A DNA stretch of 6,229 bases from Paenibacillus sp. UBA6285 (lineage in GTDB: Bacteria > Bacillota > Bacilli > Paenibacillales > Paenibacillaceae): positions 40,474 through 46,702 of the forward strand of contig DJUJ01000194.1 in assembly GCA_002438345.1 (NCBI GenBank). Direction: 5' to 3'. Shown here piece after piece: positions 1 through 6,210 of this stretch. The notes below the pieces were generated by a model that had not been told where the DNA came from, ran no database searches, and saw only the letters and a program-made list of their open reading frames with translations. Numbering within the stretch: the first letter of the stretch is position 1; every line of letters starts with the position of its first letter. A program made the translations under genes and the position numbers.

Positions 1-5
1 GCGAG

Positions 6-48
6 AATTATAAGGATAAAGTGAAACTTTTACTTTATCCTTATAATT
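6..48. repeat. perfect 17-bp AT-rich inverted repeat
   Basis: Arms at 6-22 (AATTATAAGGATAAAGT) and 32-48 are exact reverse complements around a 9-base spacer, and the spacer can extend the stem by a G-U and further A-U pairs. Neither side has a clear U tract. It could be a back-up or convergent terminator for a gene beyond the left edge, an operator, or the end of a small repeat element; the window does not decide. The rest of positions 1-149 holds only the uppP hairpin. Confidence 0.6.
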
Positions 49-87
49 AATAAAGTATGTGTCTTAATCTGATGCCATCATACGTGA

Positions 88-122
88 AAGCCCCCGTAAT
101 CTGCAATAGATTACGAGGGCTT
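88..122 (-). terminator. hairpin terminator after uppP
   Basis: Two 15-base arms (88-102 and 108-122) around a 5-base loop form a GC-rich-based stem 28 bases beyond the uppP stop. In minus-strand RNA the only non-Watson-Crick position is a G-U pair (94/116); in plus-strand RNA the same position is a C-A mismatch, so the stem is best formed by the uppP transcript. The U tract is short (three U before CACG), so termination may be incomplete or factor-assisted. Confidence 0.75.
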
Positions 123-149
123 CTGTTATATCGATTCCTTATAACGAAT

Positions 150-1010
150 TTAGAAAAATACGAAATATACTACAGCAGCAAGTATTATCCGGTATATAGC
201 AAACGGTAAAAGCTTGATCCGGTTGATCAGTTTCAAGAAGAAACGCATCGATAACAGCGCAAACACAAAGGCGCTGATAAAGCCTGCGATAAAGAACGGT
301 AGAGCATCCATGGTGAAATATTGCCAGTTCTTCATCAGTGAGAGTAAACTGGCCCCTGCCATGATTGGAACAGCCATAATGAACGTGAAATCAGCAGCAG
401 CGCGATGACTCATACCAAGGAGGACACCACCGGAAATCGTCGACCCGGAACGTGAAAATCCCGGCCATAACGAGAAGCATTGGACCAGACCAACACCTAG
501 CGCCTGCTTGTATGTAATCTGATCAACACTCTCCGTTTGGATCTTCTTAGGTCCAAACAGATCCGCAATAATCATTAATACAGCACCGACTACTAGACCG
601 ATTAACACTGTTGATGTAGAGAATAAGTGCTCGTCAATATAATCATTAAACAGAACGCCCAGCACACCTGCTGGCACTAATCCTACAAGCACCTGTGTAA
701 GCTTAAGGTGTCCACCCTTCTCGAGCTGCGGTTGTTCCTCAATTACAGGGTCCAACTGCTTCCGACTGAAACGCTTTAACCCCAACAGTTCAATGAACCT
801 ATTTCTAAAAATGACAACAACCGCTAATATAGAACCCAGTTGTATGACCACTTTGAATGTATTGGCCGTATGTTGCCCAAATAACTCTGTCGATTTCAAC
901 CACATATCATCAACAATAATCATATGACCTGTGGAGGATACCGGAGCAAATTCGGTCAATCCTTCAACAATTCCCAAAATAATAGCTTTAATAATCGTTA
1001 ATAGCTCCAT
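150..1010 (-). CDS. uppP: undecaprenyl-diphosphate phosphatase (BacA/UppP type)
   Basis: This is a 286-residue polytopic membrane enzyme that hydrolyses undecaprenyl diphosphate to undecaprenyl phosphate, the lipid carrier for peptidoglycan and teichoic acid precursors; extra activity gives bacitracin resistance. The first BacA signature, EGLTEFAPVSSTGHM at 16-30, holds E16, E20, S26 and H29. The second, LWPGFSRSGSTISGG at 181-195, holds R187. These match the residues known to be essential in the E. coli enzyme (E17, E21, S27, H30, R174). A hydrophilic loop at about 76-103 separates the two halves. The length is slightly above the E. coli protein's and usual for Bacillales. ATG 1010 is preceded at five bases by a strong SD (AAGGAGGAG, 1016-1024). 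It is the last gene before the hairpin at 88-122 and lies 50 nt after the dedA-like gene, so probably in the same transcript. It is intact, with no unusual residues seen. Confidence 0.97.
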   Translation of the reverse strand: MELLTIIKAIILGIVEGLTEFAPVSSTGHMIIVDDMWLKSTELFGQHTANTFKVVIQLGSILAVVVIFRNRFIELLGLKRFSRKQLDPVIEEQPQLEKGGHLKLTQVLVGLVPAGVLGVLFNDYIDEHLFSTSTVLIGLVVGAVLMIIADLFGPKKIQTESVDQITYKQALGVGLVQCFSLWPGFSRSGSTISGGVLLGMSHRAAADFTFIMAVPIMAGASLLSLMKNWQYFTMDALPFFIAGFISAFVFALLSMRFFLKLINRIKLLPFAIYRIILAAVVYFVFF

Positions 1011-1060
1011 TTGTTCTCCTCCTTTTTAATCATAACTTTTATCTATAAGTCCTTCTCGGC

Positions 1061-1684
1061 TCAACCTTCGGTGTTCATTTTCCGGCTGCGCTTGCGGAAG
1101 AACAGATACCCCAGGATCACTAATCCCCCAGCAATAAGTACGTACACTACGTTGGAGTACATATCCATATACATGGCGATGTCTTCCCAAGACTCACCCA
1201 ATGCCGCACCAATAAGCACAAGCAGTAGATTCCACCCCAGCGTACCAATCGTTGTGAAGATCATAAACACTCCAAATTTCATGCCCGACATCCCCGCCGG
1301 GATCGAAATCAAACTTCGCACTAGTGGAACCATCCGACAAAATAATACGGTCCAATAGCCATATTTGTCAAACCAAGCGTCAGCCTTGTGGATATCTTTT
1401 TTGCTGATTCGAAGTAGTCCGCCCCAGCGTTCAACGATCTTTTCCAATCGATTTACATCCAACAAACGACCAATATAATAGAGAATCACTGCTCCCAGCA
1501 AAGAGCCAAGCGTAGCAGCAATGATTACACCAGGAATGGTCAAATTCGTTGTGGTTGTCATGAATCCGCCAAAAGGGAGGATCACTTCGGAAGGAATCGG
1601 TGGAAATATATTTTCAAAAGCGAGCATTAGGAAAATACCGAAATAACCAAACTGTTCCATAAAATCTGTAATCCATGCTTGCAT
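1061..1684 (-). CDS. DedA-family membrane protein, possible undecaprenyl-phosphate flippase
   Basis: This is a 207-residue multi-pass membrane protein of the DedA (SNARE-associated) family. Family hallmarks are ENIFPPIPSEVILP at 24-37, with acidic residues E24 and E33 in the first re-entrant region, and FCRMVPLVRSLISIPAGMSGM at 115-135 (in two halves: FCRMVPLVRS, then LISIPAGMSGM), with R117, P120, R123 and G131. Hydrophobic segments lie near 12-40, 48-72, 138-163 and 178-196, followed by a basic tail (FFRKRSRK). Some DedA proteins (UptA of Bacillus subtilis) return undecaprenyl phosphate across the membrane; others are linked to envelope stress or proton-dependent drug tolerance. Flippase activity here is inferred from the family and from the uppP neighbour. 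The gene starts 17 nt after the permease stop with no room for a promoter, so it is probably cotranscribed. The SD is GGGGGT. An ATG at 1698 is out of frame, which supports 1684 as the start. Confidence 0.9.
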   Translation of the reverse strand: MQAWITDFMEQFGYFGIFLMLAFENIFPPIPSEVILPFGGFMTTTTNLTIPGVIIAATLGSLLGAVILYYIGRLLDVNRLEKIVERWGGLLRISKKDIHKADAWFDKYGYWTVLFCRMVPLVRSLISIPAGMSGMKFGVFMIFTTIGTLGWNLLLVLIGAALGESWEDIAMYMDMYSNVVYVLIAGGLVILGYLFFRKRSRKMNTEG

Positions 1685-1691
1685 TTCGTAA

Positions 1692-1696
1692 CCCCC
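1692..1696 (-). promoter_or_regulatory. SD of the dedA-like gene (GGGGGT)
   Basis: Five G lie seven bases before ATG 1684, in the 17-nt gap after the permease stop. The site differs from GGAGG by one base that can still pair as G-U. Confidence 0.5.
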
Positions 1697-1701
1697 ATTA
1701 T

Positions 1702-3651
1702 TCAGATCAAGTTCTTCTTCAAGTTGCGTAAATAACGGCTGCGAATAAAAAAGAAGTAAAGTCCCTGGACAGCCAAATATCCCAATAACACCGCCCCGGT
1801 CTCCACAGCAATAGATAAGTAGAACAACCGCTGAAGCGCAATAAAGGCAAACACACTATGCAAAATGGCCACCCCAACCGGCACAAAAAACAACAACGAC
1901 AATTGTATCGTTACAATTCGGTTTAGCTCTTGATCTGTAAGCCCCATTTTGGATAATGTAGAATATTGATGACGATCATGATCTAAATCTGTATACAGCC
2001 GGAAGTAAAGGAAGCTGCCTGCCGCAATGAAAAAGACAGTACCCACCAGTAAAGAAGCGAATAGCATCGTGTTGTACAGTGTTCTCTGTATTTCAAACAG
2101 CGTGCCGCTAACAACAATCGCGTATGGAGAGTTACTTTCATAGGACCGTTTGCCTTTATGAGCAAGATCTGCCGCTATACCTACCGTTCGCGGGAAGTCA
2201 TCCATATAAAATCCTGTATACAAATCGGTCTGTACGGGATCAATAGCCTTGTAAAGCTCATCGCTAATCACAACACCACTGAAATCTCCCCCATCCCTTC
2301 CATCCAGCTCCGGCAATAGATATTCGGCAATCGGAACATGCTGGGTATACCCCGTTTCTTGAATGGAAAGACCTTGCTTCAAGGTGTATATCGGCTTTAC
2401 TCTACCCGCTTGCAGACTCCGGTCTCGTTGCGAACCGATCATCACCAGTCCTTCATCTCCACTAAGAGGGCGCTCATCCGTAGTAAACCCTGCACGAAGC
2501 AGAGCAAGCTTATAATCGCTGTAAGTAATCAAGGGAAGCCTTAACGTGCGATCTGGCCCGGTCTGAGATTCCACCTCTGCGTATTTGATCGGAATGCTAA
2601 GTGTCTCATAGGGTAAGCCGAGCGTCGAAAGCTCTTCCTTAATTTCGTCCAAATGCTGATCAAAATGGGCCTGCGACTGATTGCCTTTAGCTACATATCC
2701 AACAGCTGCTGGATAATCCAATTTCAGCTCTCTGGAAAGCGTATGGATCGATGCGAATACCCCTACTGAAGTAAAAGATACTGCGGATACAATCGTCACC
2801 ATAAAGAACATTCGGGCATTCTCTTTCCAGCGATAAGACAAACCCGATAAAGTAATGATATTCGTATGGTTCCAATACAGGCGCCGGATCGTCTTAAGCA
2901 GTTTAGCAATGTAAATACTGAGCTGAGTATAAAATAGGTAGGTACCCGCAACCGTAATCACAACGACGGGAAACATCACCTTTTCAACCGAAGCCGCTTG
3001 TGCTGTAGCTGCCATATAATAGCCCGTTAGCAGCAATAGAGCAGACAATATAGATAACAACAAGGAAACCTTAGGCTCCTCTTCTGCTTTTCGTTCTCCC
3101 TGAAATAGCCGCATCAGCGATTCATTCCCAATAAAGAAGAACGTGCTCAGCGAGATAAGAATAAATAACAGAGCAAAGCTGCATATCGTAAGTACAAGCG
3201 CCTGCCATGGCAGATGAAACGTCAAAAGAGGGATTCCTAGAAAAGTAGATCCGATCATTAAAAACAGCTTGCCCAGAATTAACCCTAGTAAAGTACCTGT
3301 CAGGATGGCAGAGGTGCCGATCATCATATTTTCCAAAAATACCATTGTGTTGAGCTGCTGCTTCGTCATTCCATGCATCAATAAAATCCCAAACTCCATC
3401 TTACGTGACTGCAGGAACGATCCGACCGATACGAGAACGAACAAGGAGCAAAACACATAAATAATGGCTTCTGCCGCCATCATTGTATGAGCTGCCGTAC
3501 TATAAACCAAGCTTTTAGAAATATCTGGATGATAAATAAACAATGCGCACACAAAAAAGATCATCACTGAAAAAGCACTGACGACAAAATAAGCCGCATA
3601 TTTACGCTTGTTACGTGTAACATTCCTATAAGCGAATTGCCGAAAGGTCAT
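1702..3651 (-). CDS. bceB: BceB-like FtsX-domain ABC permease
   Basis: This is a 649-residue integral membrane permease and partner of the upstream ATPase. From ATG 3651, ten hydrophobic helices can be placed at about 19-40, 57-78, 104-131, 150-173, 195-215, 225-245, 281-302, 528-551, 581-604 and 614-636. A hydrophilic region of about 220 residues between helices 7 and 8 is the large extracellular domain that marks BceB proteins and is tied to substrate recognition and signalling in characterised members. After helix 2 it carries the FtsX-type stretch LQSRKMEFGILLMHGM. A longer frame would open at TTG 3666, but that codon has no SD, whereas ATG 3651 has a GGGGG run eight bases upstream and gives the family-like N-terminus MTFRQFAYRNVTRN. 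The gene is intact. It probably works with the kinase as a sensory complex. Among BceB-like paralogues (BceB, PsdB, YxdM) I cannot decide which is closest. Confidence 0.93.
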   Translation of the reverse strand: MTFRQFAYRNVTRNKRKYAAYFVVSAFSVMIFFVCALFIYHPDISKSLVYSTAAHTMMAAEAIIYVFCSLFVLVSVGSFLQSRKMEFGILLMHGMTKQQLNTMVFLENMMIGTSAILTGTLLGLILGKLFLMIGSTFLGIPLLTFHLPWQALVLTICSFALLFILISLSTFFFIGNESLMRLFQGERKAEEEPKVSLLLSILSALLLLTGYYMAATAQAASVEKVMFPVVVITVAGTYLFYTQLSIYIAKLLKTIRRLYWNHTNIITLSGLSYRWKENARMFFMVTIVSAVSFTSVGVFASIHTLSRELKLDYPAAVGYVAKGNQSQAHFDQHLDEIKEELSTLGLPYETLSIPIKYAEVESQTGPDRTLRLPLITYSDYKLALLRAGFTTDERPLSGDEGLVMIGSQRDRSLQAGRVKPIYTLKQGLSIQETGYTQHVPIAEYLLPELDGRDGGDFSGVVISDELYKAIDPVQTDLYTGFYMDDFPRTVGIAADLAHKGKRSYESNSPYAIVVSGTLFEIQRTLYNTMLFASLLVGTVFFIAAGSFLYFRLYTDLDHDRHQYSTLSKMGLTDQELNRIVTIQLSLLFFVPVGVAILHSVFAFIALQRLFYLSIAVETGAVLLGYLAVQGLYFFFIRSRYLRNLKKNLI

Positions 3652-4396
3652 GGCTAGTTCCCCCAAGCAGAGACAACATGTCTATAATACTTTGGAAGAA
3701 AGCGCCTCTACTGCTCCCCCTGTACATTTCACTATAGAAACGTCCGTCTTTAATAAAGATGACTCGGTTACAAAAGCTCGCGGCCACTGCGTCATGCGTG
3801 ACCATCAGCACGGTTGCTCCTTCTTCCTGATTCACCTCTGTCAGCATATTCATGACTTCACTTGAAGCTTTGGAATCCAGATTCCCAGTAGGCTCATCTG
3901 CTAAAATCAGTGCAGGACGATGAATCATCGCTCGGGCGATGGCGGTCCGCTGCATTTGTCCACCTGAAATCTCGTATGTCCGTTTTTGCAGCAAATGCTC
4001 AATGTCCAGCATACTTGCCACTTCTTTCAACCTGCTCTCCATTTCCGTTACAGGGACACCAGCAAGTGTGAGAGGCAGAACAATATTCTCCTCTACAGTG
4101 AGCGTATCCAGTAGATTGAAATGTTGAAAGACGAAACCGAGCTCATGGCGACGAAAGAGCGCCTTCTCTTTTCTGCTAAGCAGATTGGGATCCCGGCCGT
4201 TGATTAGAATCTGACCGGAGGTCGGCTGGTCGATGGTGGCAATCGTGTTGAGCAGCGTTGTTTTTCCACTCCCCGAAGGTCCCATGATACCAACAAACTC
4301 CCCTTTTTCAACAGAAAAACGGATATGTTTCAATGCCTGAGTGGACACTTTACCCTCATATATTTTTGATAAATTATGAACATCTAGAATGGGCAA
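3626..4396 (-). CDS. bceA: BceA-like ABC transporter ATP-binding protein
   Basis: This is a 256-residue cytoplasmic ATPase that powers the FtsX-like permease encoded next to it. It has Walker A GPSGSGKT at 39-46, Q-loop Q91, signature ISGGQ at 143-147 (Ile for the common Leu; EISGG is, as I recall, usual in this subfamily), Walker B ALILADEP with catalytic E168, and H-loop H201. The C-terminal tail (MYRG...FFQ.IIDMLSLLGG) resembles known BceA proteins, and the length is typical (about 250-257). The start is TTG at 4396: an in-frame TAA at 4400-4402 blocks any longer frame, an SD lies at 4402-4411, and the N-terminus (MPILDVHNLSKIYEGK) aligns with the usual family start. A nearby ATG (GATGTT) is out of frame. 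The 3' end overlaps the permease start by 26 bp. The gene has its own promoter and operator upstream. The drug it acts on cannot be read from the sequence; bacitracin-like lipid II-cycle binders are the family precedent. Confidence 0.94.
   Translation of the reverse strand: MPILDVHNLSKIYEGKVSTQALKHIRFSVEKGEFVGIMGPSGSGKTTLLNTIATIDQPTSGQILINGRDPNLLSRKEKALFRRHELGFVFQHFNLLDTLTVEENIVLPLTLAGVPVTEMESRLKEVASMLDIEHLLQKRTYEISGGQMQRTAIARAMIHRPALILADEPTGNLDSKASSEVMNMLTEVNQEEGATVLMVTHDAVAASFCNRVIFIKDGRFYSEMYRGSSRGAFFQSIIDMLSLLGGTSHDLSAIRL
3660..3664 (-). promoter_or_regulatory. SD of the permease gene, deciding the ATG start
   Basis: GGGGG followed by AA lies eight bases before ATG 3651 and downstream of the alternative TTG 3666, so only the ATG can use it. 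It lies inside the ATPase reading frame. Confidence 0.5.
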
Positions 4397-4401
4397 GTGT
4401 T

Positions 4402-4411
4402 ACCTCTCCTT
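4402..4411 (-). promoter_or_regulatory. SD of the ATPase gene, deciding a TTG start
   Basis: AAGGAGAGGT precedes the TTG start, with GGAG nine bases away. The in-frame TAA at 4400-4402 begins at the last base of this site, so translation of the ATPase cannot begin further upstream. Confidence 0.75.
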
Positions 4412-4431
4412 CTTTCAACTGGATTGCCTTC

Positions 4432-4461
4432 ATTATACAAAGTGTATACACAGGCTGCCAT
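4432..4461 (-). promoter_or_regulatory. promoter of the ATPase gene (weak -35, perfect -10)
   Basis: A perfect TATAAT sits at 4432-4437. Eighteen bases upstream is ATGGCA (4456-4461), which matches the -35 consensus at four of six positions. The transcript would start near 4425, leaving a leader of about 28 nt that contains the SD. A poor -35 with long spacing and an operator directly upstream is the layout expected for an activator-dependent promoter. No terminator is seen between the kinase stop and this promoter, so readthrough from the upstream transcript is also possible. Confidence 0.65.
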
Positions 4462-4469
4462 TTCTCTAA

Positions 4470-4497
4470 CTTACAATGACCTTACATATTTGTAAGG
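4470..4497 (-). promoter_or_regulatory. probable BceR-type operator
   Basis: On the minus strand the arms CCTTACA and TGTAAGG flank AATA, a perfect 7-bp inverted repeat (4480-4497) fitting the TnACA-N4-TGTAA form I recall for BceR-like regulators. A further TGTAAG (4470-4475) repeats the right arm in the same direction exactly 11 bp downstream, one helical turn, the spacing typical of OmpR/PhoB-type sites. The inverted repeat is centred about 64 bp before the predicted transcript start, and the third half-site ends eight bases before the -35. The kinase stop codon (4482-4484) lies inside the repeat. Confidence 0.7.
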
Positions 4498-5480
4498 TAG
4501 GACTCCCTAAACACGATCCGCACGGTCGTGCCCTTACCTTCTTCTGAGCAAATGCTCACCTCGTGGCCAAGCTTGCCGCAGATCTGTTTCACTAGATATA
4601 GACCCATCCCCGTGGATTCTTGAAAGGTTCGTCCATTCACACCTGTAAAATAAGGATCAAACACACGCGGCAAATCACCTGCGGGGATGCCAACTCCTTC
4701 ATCTCGTATCTCCAGTACCGCTCTTTTTTCCTCTTGTATGTACCCATGAAAAAACACATGTTTGCCGACTTCCGTCGTATAACGTATTGCATTCGTAATA
4801 ATCTGCGTAAGCACAAAACTTAGCCATTTCTCATCTGTGGTTACGGCGATTCGCACATCTATTTTAATAGTAGGAAATATACGGTTACGTATGAACAGAC
4901 GCTTCTGCTCTGAGGTCACGCCACGTACAAGAGTTTCCAAATCCAAACGTTCAACGTAAAAATCATGCTCAAAGGTATCTAGCCGAGCCGAATAAAGTAC
5001 GGTATCCAGTCCTTTTTTCAGACGATCCAGTTCATCACCTATTGCCGTAAAAGGCGGTCCGTCCTTATCTTGAATCATCAAATGGATGACAGACAAGGGT
5101 GTCTTCATCCCATGCACCCACTGATTAATAAAGTGAATATGTTCTTCCAGCTTGTGACGGTAGCTATGTAAATCATTTTTGTAGAGGCGGAATTGTGACC
5201 CCAGTAGTCCTCGCAAACTCACAGCAAGTGGAGAATCCTGTGATGGGCCACCTGCTTCATCTAGAGAGGAGGGTACATTCTCCAGTCGTTCATAGAACGT
5301 ACGATTGCTGATATACCGATAAGCGAGGTAGCCAAGCAGCAGACAGGTGCTGAGAAGCGCAGCGTAGAGACTAACGCTCACACCACTGCCTCCATCTAAT
5401 CGATACACTAATGTGATCAAGATGAGCTGTGCTAGATAAACTACAATTAAAGGGATCTGCTCCCGTAAAAATAGCTTCAA
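4482..5480 (-). CDS. bceS: BceS-like intramembrane-sensing histidine kinase
   Basis: This is a 332-residue membrane sensor kinase. Two transmembrane helices (about 10-27 and 36-55) are joined by a loop of only some eight residues, so there is no extracellular sensor domain; kinases of this type are known to read the state of a partner BceAB transporter. The H box is at 118-130 with phospho-acceptor H123 (QWVHGMKTPLS). The ATPase domain has N230 in the N box, DEGVGI at 260-265 (G1), FDPYFTG at 274-280 (F box) and GMGL at 291-294 (G2), so all catalytic boxes are present. The start is TTG at 5480: an in-frame TGA at 5484-5486 rules out anything further upstream, and the next in-frame ATG is codon 125, past the membrane helices. 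TTG overlaps the regulator's TGA (TTGA), suggesting translational coupling. The TAA stop lies inside the predicted operator of the next gene. No HAMP domain was recognised. Confidence 0.93.
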   Translation of the reverse strand: MKLFLREQIPLIVVYLAQLILITLVYRLDGGSGVSVSLYAALLSTCLLLGYLAYRYISNRTFYERLENVPSSLDEAGGPSQDSPLAVSLRGLLGSQFRLYKNDLHSYRHKLEEHIHFINQWVHGMKTPLSVIHLMIQDKDGPPFTAIGDELDRLKKGLDTVLYSARLDTFEHDFYVERLDLETLVRGVTSEQKRLFIRNRIFPTIKIDVRIAVTTDEKWLSFVLTQIITNAIRYTTEVGKHVFFHGYIQEEKRAVLEIRDEGVGIPAGDLPRVFDPYFTGVNGRTFQESTGMGLYLVKQICGKLGHEVSICSEEGKGTTVRIVFRESYLTNM

Positions 5481-6178
5481 TCCTCATCCCCCCAATTCGG
5501 AATCAAGCGGTAGCCTTGACCTCGAACGGTTTGTAGACCGTCCGTAATCTCAAGAGCGGCAAGCTTTTTACGTACACGGGTGACATAGACATTGAGTGTA
5601 TTCTCATCCACGAAGGCTTGATCATCCCAGATTTTCTCGAGCAGTCTGTCACGGGTAACGATAGTTCCGGATTTTTGTATCAGCTCATCCAAAATTTTGG
5701 CTTCCGTGTGGCTTAGGTCCACCTTGGTTTCTCCTCGAGTAAGGGTTAGTCGCTCCACATCCAGCGTCATTCCGGCAACGGTCAGGGTGCGCTCATTGTT
5801 GCTTCCCGCATAGGTGCCGTAGGCGCGTCGAAGCTGGCTTTTGATTTTGGCCATCGCAATTTCGTAATCAAAGGGCTTCGTGATATAATCGTCGGCTCCG
5901 TTCTCTAGCGCCATCACCTGATCCATTTTGCCGTCACGGGCAGATATAAAAAGGATGGGACACGTGGAAATCCCACGAATCTGGCGGCACCAGTAGTAAC
6001 CATCGTATTTTGGCAAATTAACATCTAATAGAACCAGGTGCGGAGCGAACGTCTCAAACTGCGCACGTACCCGCTCGAAATCATTCACAGCCTGTGTTTC
6101 ATATCCAAACTTATGTAAATAATCCTGTAGCAGAGCCACCAGTCCACGGTCATCTTCTATAATGAATATTTTGAACAT
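5477..6178 (-). CDS. bceR: BceR-like OmpR-family response regulator
   Basis: This 233-residue cytoplasmic DNA-binding regulator receives phosphate from the adjacent kinase. The receiver domain spans about residues 1-118, with acidic residues E8-D9-D10, phospho-acceptor D52 (in LLDVNLP), S79 and K101 (in TKPFD). A winged-helix OmpR/PhoB output domain spans about 130-227, with a recognition helix near 191-206 (DENTLNVYVTRVRKKL) and the closing wing motif TVRGQGYRL. Length and domain order are standard. The ATG at 6178 is supported by GGAGG at 6185-6189, six bases upstream; another ATG at 6183 is out of frame. The last codons overlap the kinase start by 4 nt. Gene order regulator-kinase-ATPase-permease is that of Bce modules, so the likely target is the promoter before the ATPase gene. 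The family call is firm. The exact paralogue (BceR, PsdR or YxdJ type), and therefore the symbol, is less certain. Confidence 0.93.
   Translation of the reverse strand: MFKIFIIEDDRGLVALLQDYLHKFGYETQAVNDFERVRAQFETFAPHLVLLDVNLPKYDGYYWCRQIRGISTCPILFISARDGKMDQVMALENGADDYITKPFDYEIAMAKIKSQLRRAYGTYAGSNNERTLTVAGMTLDVERLTLTRGETKVDLSHTEAKILDELIQKSGTIVTRDRLLEKIWDDQAFVDENTLNVYVTRVRKKLAALEITDGLQTVRGQGYRLIPNWGDED
5488..5493 (-). promoter_or_regulatory. SD of the kinase gene (GGGGGG)
   Basis: A run of six G lies seven bases upstream of the TTG start, within the last codons of the regulator gene. It can pair with the CCUCC anti-SD through one central G-U wobble. It supports the otherwise weak TTG start and the 4-nt coupled overlap. 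Confidence 0.5.
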
Positions 6179-6204
6179 ATCATGCCTCCGGTCACAGCCT
6201 TAAC

Positions 6205-6210
6205 ATTATA
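6205..6210 (-). promoter_or_regulatory. -10 box of the regulator-kinase promoter
   Basis: A perfect TATAAT on the minus strand lies 26 bases upstream of the regulator ATG, giving an expected transcript start near 6198 and a leader of about 20 nt. The matching -35 would fall at or just beyond the right edge of the window (about 6228-6233). A TTGAAC at 6217-6222 is only six bases from the -10 and cannot be the paired -35. No TTACA/TGTAA operator is visible in the 51 bases shown, so this promoter may be independent of the regulator. Confidence 0.55.

Noticed and set aside
1029..1034. TATGAT as a -10 box for a separate uppP promoter
   Set aside because: The hexamer at -35 distance (GAGAAG) is unlike TTGACA, and the -10 would lie almost against the SD, leaving almost no leader.
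1011..1358. Open frame on the plus strand, 115 codons
   Set aside because: It runs antisense to the dedA-like gene and its SD region, has no recognisable domain and no SD of its own; the opposite strand encodes a clear family protein.
3652..3666. Longer permease N-terminus from TTG 3666
   Set aside because: No SD precedes it, and the five extra residues are not typical of the family, whereas ATG 3651 has a G-run SD at good spacing.
4397..4481. Rho-independent terminator or attenuator between kinase and ATPase genes
   Set aside because: Only the short palindrome at 4442-4451 is present, with no loop-bearing GC-rich stem and no U tract.
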